A DNA stretch of 64,000 nucleotides. It comes from an uncultured Alistipes sp. (GTDB lineage: Bacteria; Bacteroidota; Bacteroidia; Bacteroidales; Rikenellaceae). The stretch spans positions 81,824 to 145,823 of the forward strand of contig CANQIF010000004.1 of the NCBI GenBank assembly GCA_947623965.1, written 5' to 3'. Under the pieces are notes generated by a model. That model was not told the DNA's origin. It made no database searches and was given only the letters and a program-made list of their open reading frames with translations. A program made the position numbers and the translations under genes. Within the stretch, counting starts at the first letter, position 1. Each line of letters starts with the position of its first letter. Positions 8,761 to 17,990 of this stretch are shown here, in pieces.

Positions 8761-9594
8761 TTACTCGCCCAGCGCGAAACGCTTGTAAGCAACGACCGTA
8801 GCCTCCTTGTCGGCCTTGCGGATGTACTCGGCGATCGTCTCCTTCTCGCCTACGACGCACTGGTTCAGCAGCGTGTTCTCCTCGAAGAACTTGCGCATCT
8901 TGCCCTCGGCTATCTTCACCAGAATGGCCTCCGGCTTGTTGGCGTTCTTCGGATCCTGCTTCATGGCCTCAACGGCGATCTTGCGCTCGTGCTCGACCAC
9001 CTCGGCCGGGCAGTCGGCCTCCGAGATCGAAACCGGCGCCATGGCCGTAGCCTGCATGGCGACGGTGTGGGCGACCTCCTCGGGGACCTCCTTGTTGAAG
9101 CCCAGCACCGTACCCAGCTTCTTGTTGAAGTGTACGTAAGCGTGGCAATAGGGAGCCTCGATGCGGGCGTAGTAAGCCAGTTCGATCTTCTCGCCCGTCT
9201 GGCCCGACTTCTCGGTCACGAGCTCCTCTACCGTGCGGCCCTCGGCATCCTTCACGGCCAGCAGGGCGTCGCGATCGGCGGCATCGGCCGAAACGGCCAG
9301 CTCCAGCATCGCATTCACCGACTTGGTATACTCTTCGTTCTGTGCGACGAAGTCCGTCTCGCAGGCCAGGCAGAGAATGTAAGCCTTCGAGCCGACGACC
9401 TTCGTAGCGACGACACCTTCGGTAGCCGTCCGGTCGGCACGCTTCGCCACGACCAGCTTACCCTTCTCGCGAATGATATCCTGGGCGCGGGCGTAGTCGC
9501 CCTCAGCCTCGATCAGCGCCTTCTTGCAGTCCATCATGCCGGCACCCGTCATCTTGCGGAGCTTCATGACATCAGCAGCCTTGATTTCCATCAT
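8761..9594 (-). CDS. tsf: Elongation factor Ts
   Basis: Nucleotide exchange factor for EF-Tu, cytoplasmic. The 277 aa length is normal. The N-terminal UBA-like domain has the family start (KLRKMTGAGMMDCKKAL, residues 11-27) and the EF-Tu contact motif TDFVAQNE lies at 80-87. The first two codons are both ATG, so translation may begin at either. It is last in the rplM-rpsI-rpsB-tsf order and 43 bp behind rpsB; a strong terminator follows. Confidence 0.97.
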   Translation of the reverse strand: MMEIKAADVMKLRKMTGAGMMDCKKALIEAEGDYARAQDIIREKGKLVVAKRADRTATEGVVATKVVGSKAYILCLACETDFVAQNEEYTKSVNAMLELAVSADAADRDALLAVKDAEGRTVEELVTEKSGQTGEKIELAYYARIEAPYCHAYVHFNKKLGTVLGFNKEVPEEVAHTVAMQATAMAPVSISEADCPAEVVEHERKIAVEAMKQDPKNANKPEAILVKIAEGKMRKFFEENTLLNQCVVGEKETIAEYIRKADKEATVVAYKRFALGE

Positions 9595-9637
9595 CTTAAT
9601 CGATCTTTAAGTGAAACACTTTTTTGTTCGGAGGCGA

Positions 9638-10501
9638 TTACTCGGCCGGCTGCTCCGCGGGAGCCTCGACAGCGGCAACGACCTCTTTCACGACGGCCTC
9701 CTCGGCATCCACGACCTCCTTGACGGCCTTCCGGATGCGGGGCTTGCCCTCCTTCTTCGGAGCCTCGGCGGCAGCGGCTGCCTCGGCCTCCTGCGCCTCC
9801 TTCTCCTTTTCGAGGCGGCGCTCCTCGGTACCTTCGGCGATGGCGGCGCACATCACGTCCAGCACGACCTCGATGGCCTTCGTGGCATCGTCATTTGCAG
9901 GGATCACGTAATCAATGTCGGTCGGATCACAACAAGTATCAACCATTGCAAATACGGGGATGCTCAAACGCTTGGCCTCCTTCACGGCGTTGGCCTCCTT
10001 CTGTACGTCCACGACGAACAGAGCGGCCGGCAGACGCGTCAGGTCGGCAATCGAACCGAGGTTCTTCTCCAGCTTGGCGCGCTGACGTGCGATCTGCAGC
10101 TTCTCGCGCTTGGAGAAATTATCGAACGTGCCGTCGTTGGTCATCTTGTCGATAGTGGCCATTTTCTTGACGGCTTTACGGATGGTGGGGAAGTTCGTCA
10201 GCATACCGCCTACCCAGCGCTCCGTCACGTAGGGCATTCCGACGGCTGCCACCTTTTCGGCAACGATCTCCTTGGCTTGTTTCTTGGTGGCCACGAACAG
10301 CACGCGGCGACCGCTCTTGGCGATCTGCTTGATGGCTGCAGCGGCCTCATCGAGCTTCAGCACGGTCTTGTGCAGGTCGATGATGTGGATGCCGTTCTTC
10401 TCCATGAAGATGTAGGGAGCCATTTTCGGGTTCCACTTGCGCTTCAGGTGACCGAAGTGGGCACCGGCTTCCAACAATGTATTAAAATCAGTACGAGACA
10501 T
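9638..10501 (-). CDS. rpsB: 30S ribosomal protein S2
   Basis: Small-subunit ribosomal protein S2, 287 aa counted from the ATG before SRTDFNTLLEAGAHFGH. A TTG three codons upstream is in frame but less likely. The core up to about residue 225 is standard S2 (GAHFGHLKRKWNPKM, FVATKKQA, GMLTNFPTI). The last 60 or so residues form an Ala/Glu/Lys-rich tail that E. coli S2 lacks; such tails are seen in Bacteroidota S2, so it is unlikely to be an error. The gap to rpsI is about 180 bp and contains GC-rich hairpins, so rpsB may have extra leader regulation. Confidence 0.97.
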   Translation of the reverse strand: MSRTDFNTLLEAGAHFGHLKRKWNPKMAPYIFMEKNGIHIIDLHKTVLKLDEAAAAIKQIAKSGRRVLFVATKKQAKEIVAEKVAAVGMPYVTERWVGGMLTNFPTIRKAVKKMATIDKMTNDGTFDNFSKREKLQIARQRAKLEKNLGSIADLTRLPAALFVVDVQKEANAVKEAKRLSIPVFAMVDTCCDPTDIDYVIPANDDATKAIEVVLDVMCAAIAEGTEERRLEKEKEAQEAEAAAAAEAPKKEGKPRIRKAVKEVVDAEEAVVKEVVAAVEAPAEQPAE

Positions 10502-10684
10502 GTTTTTCAACTTGATTTGTTAATTTTAATCCTCTTTTCTTCAATCCCCGGGCAGCGGCCGTCAGCAGCCGGTCTCGACGGATTTTCCGCGGTCGGGCAA
10601 CACGGAGGTAATACGCATATAACAAGGTAGTCCCCGATGTTTGAAACCCGAACCGTGCTTTGCCGAAATTTCGGTCTGCAAGCA

Positions 10685-11071
10685 TTAACGCTTGCTGAAC
10701 TGGAACTTGCGGCGTGCACCGGGCTGACCGGGCTTCTTACGCTCTACCACACGCGAATCGCGCGTCATGAATCCGGCCTTCTTGAGGGTCGGACGCATCT
10801 CGGCGTCGATCTCGCAGAGGGCGCGTGCGATGCCCAGACGTGCGGCCTCGGCCTGACCCTTGATACCACCACCCACGAGGTTGATCGTGATGTCGTAGTT
10901 TTCCAGCGTGTCGGTAGCCAGCAACGGCTGCTTTACCTGGAACTGGAGAATATCCAGCGAGAAATAGTCGGCGAGTGCCTTGTGGTTGATTGTAATCTGA
11001 CCCTTGCCCGGCTTCACGAATACGCGAGCCACAGCTGCCTTGCGGCGACCTACGGTGTTTACAACTTCCAT
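10685..11071 (-). CDS. rpsI: 30S ribosomal protein S9
   Basis: A 128 aa protein with the S9 landmarks: VGRRKAAVARV near the start, GGGIKGQAEAARLGIARAL in the middle and the basic C-terminal KFQFSKR whose tail reaches the P-site tRNA. It begins 8 bp after the rplM stop, the almost universal rplM-rpsI pair. A short hairpin, GCAAGCG/TGCTTGC, overlaps its stop region and may slow or tune read-through into rpsB. Confidence 0.97.
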   Translation of the reverse strand: MEVVNTVGRRKAAVARVFVKPGKGQITINHKALADYFSLDILQFQVKQPLLATDTLENYDITINLVGGGIKGQAEAARLGIARALCEIDAEMRPTLKKAGFMTRDSRVVERKKPGQPGARRKFQFSKR

Positions 11072-11079
11072 GCGATGTG

Positions 11080-11535
11080 TTACTTAATCTCGTTCAACTT
11101 AAGGACCTTGGGGTTCTGGGCGGCATGGGGATGCTCCTCGCCGGCGTAAACCTTCAGGTTCGTCAAAATGTGCTCGCCCAGGCGCGTTTTGGGGAGCATG
11201 CCCTTTACGGCCTTCTCGATGAGGAAGGTCGGTTTCTTGGCCAGATAATCGGCCGGCGTAGCGAAGCGCTGGCCGCCCGGATACCCGGTGTGGCGCGTGT
11301 AGACCTTGTCGGTCAGTTTCTTGCCCGTGAGCTTCACCTTCTCCGCGTTGATGACGATGACATAGTCGCCGCAATCCGCGTGGGGGGTGTAGCAGGGCTT
11401 GTTCTTGCCTCGGAGGATCTTCGCGATCTGCGATGCAAGACGTCCCAGTACCTCGTTCGTCGCGTCGATCACGTACCAATCCTTGGTAACGGTCGATGCA
11501 TTGCCCGAGATAGTCTTGTAGCTTAATGAATCCAC
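11080..11535 (-). CDS. rplM: 50S ribosomal protein L13
   Basis: A 151 aa protein with L13 signatures (WYVIDATNEVLGRLAS, HADCGDYVIVINAEKV, KGMLPKTRLG). The start codon is GTG: the frame has no ATG at the N-terminus and the sequence MDSLSYKT matches the usual Bacteroidota L13 start. It is the first gene of the ribosomal cluster, behind a good -7 box with a leader of about 50 nt. Confidence 0.96.
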   Translation of the reverse strand: MDSLSYKTISGNASTVTKDWYVIDATNEVLGRLASQIAKILRGKNKPCYTPHADCGDYVIVINAEKVKLTGKKLTDKVYTRHTGYPGGQRFATPADYLAKKPTFLIEKAVKGMLPKTRLGEHILTNLKVYAGEEHPHAAQNPKVLKLNEIK

Positions 11536-11590
11536 TGTGTTTTACGTTTAATTGAACTTGTTGTAATCCATCCCGCACTTTGCGGGTGCG

Positions 11591-11598
11591 CAAAGGTA
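11591..11598 (-). promoter_or_regulatory. rplM operon promoter, -7 box
   Basis: TACCTTTG on the minus strand, perfect for TAnnTTTG, followed by a short GC hairpin (CCCGCAAAGTGCGGG) just inside the predicted leader. Confidence 0.75.
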
Positions 11599-11659
11599 CG
11601 AATAATTTTCTAAAAAACAGCACGGCGGATGAAAAATTCCGATCTCCGAAGCGGGACGG

Positions 11660-12405
11660 GCGGCTTCTTTGCGAAGCCGCAAATTCAAGATTCAAAATTC
11701 AAGATTCAAAATTAAGGACTGCTGAATGCGCTTGGACATATTCTCCAATTCGGGGCGCAGCCTGCGGAGCACGCATGTTCGGGTACGAACTGCGGGCCTC
11801 CGCGCGCGGGAGGCTGCGGCCCGCTGCGGTTCCTTGCCGGAACCGCAAATTCAAGATTCAAAATTCAAGATTCAAAATTAAATGGGTTCGCAGGCATGCT
11901 TGGGCTTCCAATTCGGGTCGCAACCTGCGAAGCACGCAGGTCGACAACGAACTGCGGGCCTCCGCAGGGGGGGGCGGCCCGCCGACCTCTTGCGAGGTCG
12001 ATCTTGGCAGCAGTCCCGCAGCCGAGCGGACGGGCTTGCGACCATAAGGAGCAGCCCTCCGCCTGGGGCGGCTGCGGGCGGTTGCGGCTCCTTTTCCGGA
12101 GCCGCAAATTCAAGATTCAAAATTAAATGGGTTGGCGACATGCTTGGGCATTCTCCAATTCGGGTCGCAGCCTGCGGAAGGCCTGCACGAAGCGGACCTG
12201 CGGGACACGAGTTGCGGGCCTCCGCCCGGGAGGCTGCGGCCCGCACGGTCCTACGGACCGATTTCAATTTCAACTCGAGACCAGCCCGCAGCCGAGCGGA
12301 CGGGCCTGCGACCATTAGGAGCAGCCCTCCGCCTGGGGGCGGCTGCGGGCTGCCGGTCGCTGCGCGACCGATTTTGCCGGCAAACACTTCCACCAAAGTC
12401 GGCGG
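11660..12405. repeat. Mosaic intergenic repeat, block 4 (plus orientation)
   Basis: Contains the clearest complete plus-strand unit. It runs from palindrome GCGGCTCC/GGAGCCGC (12084-12105) to the AT tract, module B (ATGCTTGGGCATTCTCC then GGGTCGCAGCCTGCGG), module C, palindrome CGGTCC-TAC-GGACCG (12246-12260), module E, and palindrome CGGTCGC-TGC-GCGACCG (12354-12370). Earlier partial units carry GCGGCTTC/GAAGCCGC (11660-11680) and CGACCTC/GAGGTCG (11983-12000). Each palindrome has a different stem. Confidence 0.9.
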
Positions 12406-12461
12406 CTTCGGTCTGCCGAGAACCGACAGATCTGCAATCCCGCGGAGAATAAACAGACCCG

Positions 12462-12522
12462 GACACAAAAAAAGCGGGACCGCAACCGTCTCGAACGATC
12501 GCAGTCCTGCCCGTTTCTCGCG
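12462..12522 (-). terminator. Probable terminator after the M48 gene
   Basis: Imperfect long stem (GCGGGACCGCAACCG pairing with CGATCGCAGTCCTGC) with a seven-A run on its left, just beyond the M48 stop in transcript direction. Confidence 0.7.
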
Positions 12523-12532
12523 GATCGGCCGG

Positions 12533-13360
12533 CTATTTTTCCGCGGCCTTTCCAGTCTCCTTCGCAGCAGGCTTCTCGAAGCCCTCCTGCGTGGCGCGCT
12601 CCTCCATGCGTCCGATGCGGGTCTCCAGTTCGGGGTGGGTCGAGAAGAGCTGGTTCAGCTTGCTGCTCTTCTGCGCCCCGGCCTCCTCCTGCATCTGCTT
12701 CAACCGGCGGAACGAGAGCGCCATGGCCCAGGGGTTCTTGCCTCCCTTCTTCAGGAACTCGTAACCGTAATCGTCCGCCTCGCACTCCTGCTTTCGCGAG
12801 TAGGTGGACTGCACGAGCGCCTCGCCCAGATCGCCCAACTGCGAATCGGAGAGCGCCGCCGCCGTTCCGCCATTCGCCGAGACGCCGTCCTTGAGCGCCG
12901 ATGCCAGCAGCGCCGTGCGGAAGGCCTTCTTCGAGTGGCGCAGGGCGATGTGGCCCACCTCGTGGCCGATAACGCCCAGGAGCTCTTCGTCGCTCATGAT
13001 GTCCATCAGCGAGGAGAAGACCCGGACACTTCCGTCGGCACAGGCGAAGGCGTTCACGTCGACGACACGGAAAACTTTGAAGTTCAATTTGATACCGTTG
13101 GCATCCGACAGTCCTTCGGTCAGGCGTTTCAGGCGGATCGTGTAGGGATCGTCGTCGGGGCAGACCGGGTTGTGCGTATCCACCCAGTCGATGTACTCCT
13201 TGACGTAGGCGGCCATCTGTTCGTCGGTCAGCGTGATGGCCTGCACGGCCTTCGTGGCGCCGCCGAGCGCTCTTTTGAGGTTGAATTGCGCCTGGGCCGG
13301 CATCGTGCAGGCCAGGCTTGCCAGCAGGGTCAGACACCCCGCAAAGAAGGTTTTCTTCAT
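12533..13360 (-). CDS. Secreted M48 family zinc metalloprotease
   Basis: 275 aa with an N-terminal signal peptide (MKKTFFAGCLTLLASLACTM, likely cut after AQA at about residue 24). The peptidase core has HEVGH at 133-137 (two zinc His and the catalytic Glu) and a downstream ECEADDYG that gives the third ligand. M48 periplasmic proteases (LoiP/BepA-like) work in outer-membrane protein quality control; that role is inferred here. The ATG before the signal peptide is chosen; longer in-frame extensions have no family features. It lies 140 bp downstream of ahcY and may be transcribed with it. Confidence 0.9.
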   Translation of the reverse strand: MKKTFFAGCLTLLASLACTMPAQAQFNLKRALGGATKAVQAITLTDEQMAAYVKEYIDWVDTHNPVCPDDDPYTIRLKRLTEGLSDANGIKLNFKVFRVVDVNAFACADGSVRVFSSLMDIMSDEELLGVIGHEVGHIALRHSKKAFRTALLASALKDGVSANGGTAAALSDSQLGDLGEALVQSTYSRKQECEADDYGYEFLKKGGKNPWAMALSFRRLKQMQEEAGAQKSSKLNQLFSTHPELETRIGRMEERATQEGFEKPAAKETGKAAEK

Positions 13361-13500
13361 GCTGTTCGGATTTTCATCAATCGTTTCTCTTTTGTCCATG
13401 CAAAAGCCGCATATCGCGCACGGCAGCGCGGCCTCGCAACAACGCAGTGCCACAGCGCACGGCTTCGCAACCCCCAGGCCTCGCAGCGGCATTGCAGCGG

Positions 13501-14913
13501 TCAATACCGGTAGTGCTCCGCCTTGTAGGGGCCCTCGGGCTTCACGCCGATGTATTCGGCCTGCTCGGGGGTCAGAACCGTCAATTCGACGCCGAGGTTT
13601 TCGAGGTGCAGGCGCGCAACCTCCTCGTCGAGGTGTTTCGGCAGGCGGTATACCCCTGCGGCAAGCGGATTCTCCCACAATTCGAGCTGGGCCAGGCACT
13701 GGTTCGTGAAGCTGTTCGACATGACGAACGACGGGTGTCCCGTAGCGCAGCCGAGGTTCACCAGGCGCCCTTCGGCCAGGATGAAGATCCGGTGTCCGTC
13801 GGGGAAAGTGTACTGGTCCACCTGCGGTTTGATCTCGCACTTGACCGCCCCGGAGGCGTTCAGGCGCGCCATCTGGATCTCGTCGTCGAAGTGGCCGATG
13901 TTGCAGACGATCGCCTGGTCGCGCATCCGCTCCATGTGTTCGAGGGTGATAATATCGCGGTTGCCCGTGCAGGTGACGTAGATGTTGCCCTCGGCCAGAG
14001 CGCTCTCGACCGTCTTCACCTCGAAGCCCTCCATCGCAGCTTGCAGGGCGCAGATCGGGTCGATCTCCGTCACGATCACGCGGGCGCCGAACGAACGCAT
14101 CGAGCGGGCGCATCCCTTGCCCACATCGCCGTAGCCGCAGACGACGACCACCTTGCCGGCGATCATGACGTCCGTGGCGCGCTTGATGCCGTCGGCCAGC
14201 GATTCGCGGCAGCCGTAGAGGTTGTCGAACTTCGATTTCGTGCAGGAATCGTTCACGTCGATCGCCGGAACCAGCAGCTCGCCCGCCTCCTGCATGCGGT
14301 AAAGGCGATGCACGCCGGTCGTGGTCTCTTCGCTCACGCCGCGCCACTCGGCCACCGTGCGGTGCCACTTCCCGGCATCCTCCGCGAGGATCGAACGCAA
14401 CGTCGAGAGGATCACCTCCTCTTCGCGGGAGGAGGGGGCGGCATCGAGCGTCGCGGGATCGTTTTCGGCCTTGTAGCCCTTGTGGATGAGAAGCGTGGCA
14501 TCGCCGCCGTCATCGACGATCAACTGCGGGCCCTTGCCGCCCGGGAAGGACATCGCCATCGCCGTGCACCACCAGTATTCGGGCAGCGTCTCGCCCTTCC
14601 AGGCGAAGACGGGGATGCCGCGCTTGGCCATTGCGGCGGCGGCGTGGTCCTGCGTCGAGAAGATGTTGCACGAGCACCAGCGCACCTCGGCGCCCAGCTC
14701 GACCAGCGTTTCGATCAGCACGGCGGTCTGGATCGTCATGTGCAGCGAACCCATGATCCGCACCCCCTTGAGCGGTTTCTGCGGGCCGTATTTGCGGCGT
14801 ACGGCCATCAGACCGGGCATCTCGTGCTCCGAGATTTCGATCTCCTTGCGTCCCCAGTCGGCCAGCGAAAGATCGGCCACCTTGTAGGGAATAGTAGTGT
14901 CTAAAAATGCCAT
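13501..14913 (-). CDS. ahcY: Adenosylhomocysteinase
   Basis: NAD-dependent hydrolysis of S-adenosylhomocysteine to adenosine and homocysteine, completing the methyl cycle. The 470 aa length is the usual bacterial long form. Visible landmarks are the start [37 protein letters not shown], the NAD-binding [10 protein letters not shown], and the C-terminal [12 protein letters not shown] typical of the family. Upstream in-frame codons pass through repeat block 5 and belong to no domain. No clear -7 box is visible, although the leader is AT-rich. Confidence 0.97.
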   Translation of the reverse strand: MAFLDTTIPYKVADLSLADWGRKEIEISEHEMPGLMAVRRKYGPQKPLKGVRIMGSLHMTIQTAVLIETLVELGAEVRWCSCNIFSTQDHAAAAMAKRGIPVFAWKGETLPEYWWCTAMAMSFPGGKGPQLIVDDGGDATLLIHKGYKAENDPATLDAAPSSREEEVILSTLRSILAEDAGKWHRTVAEWRGVSEETTTGVHRLYRMQEAGELLVPAIDVNDSCTKSKFDNLYGCRESLADGIKRATDVMIAGKVVVVCGYGDVGKGCARSMRSFGARVIVTEIDPICALQAAMEGFEVKTVESALAEGNIYVTCTGNRDIITLEHMERMRDQAIVCNIGHFDDEIQMARLNASGAVKCEIKPQVDQYTFPDGHRIFILAEGRLVNLGCATGHPSFVMSNSFTNQCLAQLELWENPLAAGVYRLPKHLDEEVARLHLENLGVELTVLTPEQAEYIGVKPEGPYKAEHYRY

Positions 14914-14954
14914 GTTATGCAATTTATTTATGGTTTTCGTTCTTTTTATCATTA

Positions 14955-15030
14955 TTAGGCGGGCGGAGGCCCGCAGCTCGCGTCCCGCAGGTCCGCTTCG
15001 AGCGGCTCTCCGCAGGCTGCGTCCCTGCCC
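14955..15030. repeat. Mosaic intergenic repeat, block 5 (short, minus orientation)
   Basis: A partial reversed module C and module B tail (GGAGGCCCGCAGCTCGCG, then CCGCAGGCTGCG) squeezed between ahcY and the riboflavin kinase gene. It has no AT tract and no clear palindrome. Confidence 0.7.
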
Positions 15031-15067
15031 CCAAATCTCCAGCAACCCGATCCCCGATTCTCCGAAC

Positions 15068-15433
15068 CTACCGACCCAGGATCGTCCGTTTGTCCCGTTC
15101 GAGCTGCTCCCGCAGCTCCTCCACCGACCCGAAGGTCCGCTCATCGCGAATCCGCTCCAGCAGGCGCACGCAGATCCGGCGGCCGTAGAGCGACCCCTCG
15201 AAATCGAACAGATGTGTCTCCAGCCGCCGGCTGTTGCCCCCCACCGAGGGGTTGCAGCCGAGGTTGGCCATGGCCGCGAAGCGCCGCGCCTCCCCCTCGA
15301 TCTCGACCTCGGCCCGATAGACGCCGTCGGCCGCCGCCAGATCGGCCGCCACGGCGAGATTCGCCGTCGGAAAACCGAGCGTGCGCCCCAATCGGCGCCC
15401 ATGCTCCACCCTGCCGCAGACTACCGTTTCCAT
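15068..15433 (-). CDS. ribF: Stand-alone riboflavin kinase domain (RibF C-terminal half)
   Basis: 121 aa covering only the flavokinase domain, which phosphorylates riboflavin to [17 protein letters not shown] (14-27), [13 protein letters not shown] and ETHLFDFEG are all present. Most bacterial RibF proteins also carry an N-terminal FAD synthetase domain; here there is no room for it, because the start overlaps the stop of the AI-2E gene by one base (TGATG), which suggests translational coupling. A TTG one codon upstream is the alternative start. It is not a visible truncation, since the domain has its full N-terminal edge. Confidence 0.88.
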   Translation of the reverse strand: METVVCGRVEHGRRLGRTLGFPTANLAVAADLAAADGVYRAEVEIEGEARRFAAMANLGCNPSVGGNSRRLETHLFDFEGSLYGRRICVRLLERIRDERTFGSVEELREQLERDKRTILGR

Positions 15434-16533
15434 CAAATCTTTTCAGTCAGTTTGCGCACCAGGCTGAACTGCGAGAAAAACTCCTTGGCGAAGACGCGCA
15501 ACACGGTGTAGGCCGGGATGGCCAGCAACATACCGAGGATGCCCGCCGCCGAGCCGGCGATCAGAATCACGAGGAATATTTCGAGCGGATGAGCCTTGAC
15601 ACGCTCCGAATAGAGGGTCGGCTGCAGCACGAAGTCGTCGAGCGACTTGAGGCCGAGCAGCGAGCAGACGATCACGAGGGCCGTCTGCCCCACCGTCATC
15701 CCCTCGATCGGCGAGACGAGCCCCACGAAGAGCGAGAGGCTGGCGCCGATCAACGGTCCGGCGTAGGGGACGACATTCATCACCCCCATGACAAGCCCGA
15801 TGAAGGCGGCGTCCGAAGCGTGCATCCCGAAAGCGGTCATGACCACCGAAACGGCGATCATCAGCAGAAGGCTCTCGGTCAGGATGCCGCGGAAATAGCG
15901 CGAGAGGAGGTAGGTCACGCTGTCGAGGGCGCGGGTGATGTTCTCCGAATAGCGCTCGGGGAAGAGCCCCGTCACCATCGCATAGAAGAGCCCGTCCTCC
16001 TTGAGGAAGAAGAAGGTGATGAACGAAATCGAGAAGAAGGCGATCGCCACCGAAAGGGTCAGGCCGACGATCGACGAGAAGAACTTGTTGATCGATTCGA
16101 GGTTGATCCATTCGCCGAGGGCCGAGATGATCGATTCGCTCAGCGAGAAAGATTCCTGCGGCAGAGCGAAGAAGTTCGAAAGGTAATGCTGCAGCCGCAC
16201 GACAGGCGCCTCGATGCTCTCCATCACGGCGGCGAAGTCGAGCCGCACGAGCTCGTTCAGCTTGTCGAAGACAAGCGGGATGAACAACATGCCGCAGACG
16301 ATCGCCACGACCCAGATGACGACGAGGGTCAGCAGGGCCGCCAGCGAACGCGGGATCCGCCAGCGGCGCAGGTGGAACCGTTCGATGCGGCGCACCAACG
16401 GGCGCCCCATCACGGCCAGCACCGCCGCGACCAGAATGTACCAGACGATCGCCGAGAAGTACCAGACTAAAAAGAGGACGAAAGCCGTCAGCAGGCCTCC
16501 GAAGATGAATTTCCAAACCGTTTGCGGTGTCAT
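15433..16533 (-). CDS. AI-2E family transporter (TqsA/PerM-like)
   Basis: 366 aa integral membrane protein with about eight hydrophobic segments: two near the N-terminus (residues 9-55), one at about 60-85, and a C-terminal set with the family stretch GLVMGVMNVVPYAGPLIG and the PAYTVLRVFAKEF end. Members export autoinducer-2, cations or unknown substrates; substrate cannot be read from sequence. It is transcribed ahead of and probably coupled to the riboflavin kinase gene. A link to flavin metabolism would be guesswork. Confidence 0.88.
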   Translation of the reverse strand: MTPQTVWKFIFGGLLTAFVLFLVWYFSAIVWYILVAAVLAVMGRPLVRRIERFHLRRWRIPRSLAALLTLVVIWVVAIVCGMLFIPLVFDKLNELVRLDFAAVMESIEAPVVRLQHYLSNFFALPQESFSLSESIISALGEWINLESINKFFSSIVGLTLSVAIAFFSISFITFFFLKEDGLFYAMVTGLFPERYSENITRALDSVTYLLSRYFRGILTESLLLMIAVSVVMTAFGMHASDAAFIGLVMGVMNVVPYAGPLIGASLSLFVGLVSPIEGMTVGQTALVIVCSLLGLKSLDDFVLQPTLYSERVKAHPLEIFLVILIAGSAAGILGMLLAIPAYTVLRVFAKEFFSQFSLVRKLTEKI

Positions 16534-16639
16534 ATCAACGTGTTTTTATTCCGGCTCCCGCCGCGCCCCGGCAAGCTCCGGCCTTCGCGCGCGCACCGCT
16601 GCAAATTTGCGGCCTTTTCCGCCGGACAGAAGGCGGGCT

Positions 16640-17255
16640 GGCGAAGCTGCGATCCGCTGCGGTTCCAGTCGGGACCGCAAATTCATCATTCAAAATTCAA
16701 GATTCAGAATTATGAACTCGGGGCACAGCCTGCTGCACTCTTTCGGGTGCAAATTCAGAATTCAAAATTCAAAATTACGCACTCGGGGCGCAGCCTGCGG
16801 AGCACGCATGTTCGGATACGAACTGCGGGTCTCCGCCGCCGGGAGGCTGCGGGCTGCTGCGCCCATTCGGGCGCAAATTCAGAATTCAATATTCAAAATT
16901 CAAAATCACGCGCTCGGGCGGCAGCCTGCGGAGAAGCCGTTCAAAGCGGACCTATGGGACGCGAGCTGCGGGCCTCCGCCCCCCCCCAGGCTGCGGCCCG
17001 CCGACCTCTAACGAGGTCGAATGTACAGCAAAAAGCATCAATAACTGCGACCCACCGATCCCTACGGGATCGATTTCACTTTCGCGACCAGCCCGCAGCC
17101 GAGCGGATGGGCCTGCACGAGCGGACCTTCGGGACGCGAGCATGCAGCCCTCCGCCCGGGGGCGGCTGCGGGCTGCCGACGTCTGCGACGTCGAGCTTGC
17201 TGAAAAATATCTCTGCAACAGCTGGCGGCTGCGGGCTGCCGATCGCTTCGCAATC
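16640..17255. repeat. Mosaic intergenic repeat, block 6 (plus orientation)
   Basis: Palindromes in order: GCGGTTCC/GGGACCGC (16659-16678, one G-T pair), TGCGCCC-ATTC-GGGCGCA (16858-16875), CGACCTC-TAAC-GAGGTCG (17002-17019), CGATCCC-TAC-GGGATCG (17056-17072), CGACGTC-TGC-GACGTCG (17177-17193), and an almost perfect CGATCGC/GCAATCG near 17229. AT tracts lie near 16680-16710, 16750-16780 and 16875-16910. Six different stems occur in one gap. Confidence 0.9.
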
Positions 17256-17294
17256 GAACCGCAAGGCGCCGGACCGGACACCCCGGCCGTCGGA

Positions 17295-17972
17295 TCAGCG
17301 GTCGTGATGCCGGAAGCGGGCGATCGGCGTTTGCGAGCCCGTTACGGGGTCGCCGATCTCGACCAGCAGTTCGCTCTCCTTCGGCAGCAGCACATCGACG
17401 CGCGAGCCGAACTTGATGAAGCCCGCCACGCTGTTCTGCTCGATATCGGCCCCCACTTTCATATAGGAGATGATGCGCCGGGCGATGAGGCCCGCGATCT
17501 GCCGGAAGAGGACCCGGTCGCCCGAGGGCATCCGGACGACGGTCGTCGTCCGCTCGTTCTCGCTCGACGATTTGGGATGCCAGGCCACCAGGAAGCGTCC
17601 CGGATGGTATTTGAAGTATTCGACCCGTCCGCCCACGGGAACCCAGTTCATGTGGACATTCGTGATCGACATGAAGATCGAGATCTGCAGCATCTCCTCG
17701 TGGAGGTATTCGTCGGCGCGCACCACCTCCGTCACGACGACGCGGCCGTCGCAGGGGGCGAAGACCAGATCGGCATCGTGGATCCGCACGCGGCGCGGCT
17801 CGCGGAAGAAAGCGACGACGAAGAACCAGAAGCAGAGCAGAAAGAGCGTCGCGGCCCAGATCAGCAGGCTGTCGTCGCGGCTGGTGAGAATCCGGTAGAA
17901 GAGCAGCCAGATCATGACGCAGAAGAGCCCCGAGAGCAGGATGATCTTATAACCTTCCTTATTGATTTTCAT
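17295..17972 (-). CDS. psd: Phosphatidylserine decarboxylase
   Basis: Membrane enzyme that makes phosphatidylethanolamine from phosphatidylserine. 225 aa, the short class. Two N-terminal hydrophobic segments (about 9-28 and 33-53) are followed by the decarboxylase domain; the self-cleavage/pyruvoyl site is the GS in IKFGSRVDVLLP near residue 189, replacing the LGST of long enzymes as expected for this class. It starts 18 bp after cdsA, in a rsfS-ftsH-cdsA-psd series where the last two genes are consecutive phospholipid steps. Confidence 0.94.
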   Translation of the reverse strand: MKINKEGYKIILLSGLFCVMIWLLFYRILTSRDDSLLIWAATLFLLCFWFFVVAFFREPRRVRIHDADLVFAPCDGRVVVTEVVRADEYLHEEMLQISIFMSITNVHMNWVPVGGRVEYFKYHPGRFLVAWHPKSSSENERTTTVVRMPSGDRVLFRQIAGLIARRIISYMKVGADIEQNSVAGFIKFGSRVDVLLPKESELLVEIGDPVTGSQTPIARFRHHDR

Positions 17973-17990
17973 GGTATGAGGCGTTTTTTA

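Noticed and set aside
10502..10684. Possible autoregulatory leader between rpsI and rpsB
   Set aside because: The gap has GC-rich pairing potential, but I could not match it to a known ribosomal leader, and conserved pairing cannot be judged from one sequence.
11660..12405. Integron attC array or gene cassettes
   Set aside because: Blocks contain hairpins, but there are no cassette genes between sites, no R'/R'' core sequences and no integrase.
13361..13400. Longer start for the M48 protease (MDKRET...)
   Set aside because: It would bury the signal peptide behind 13 polar residues. The ATG at MKKTFF gives a normal signal peptide.
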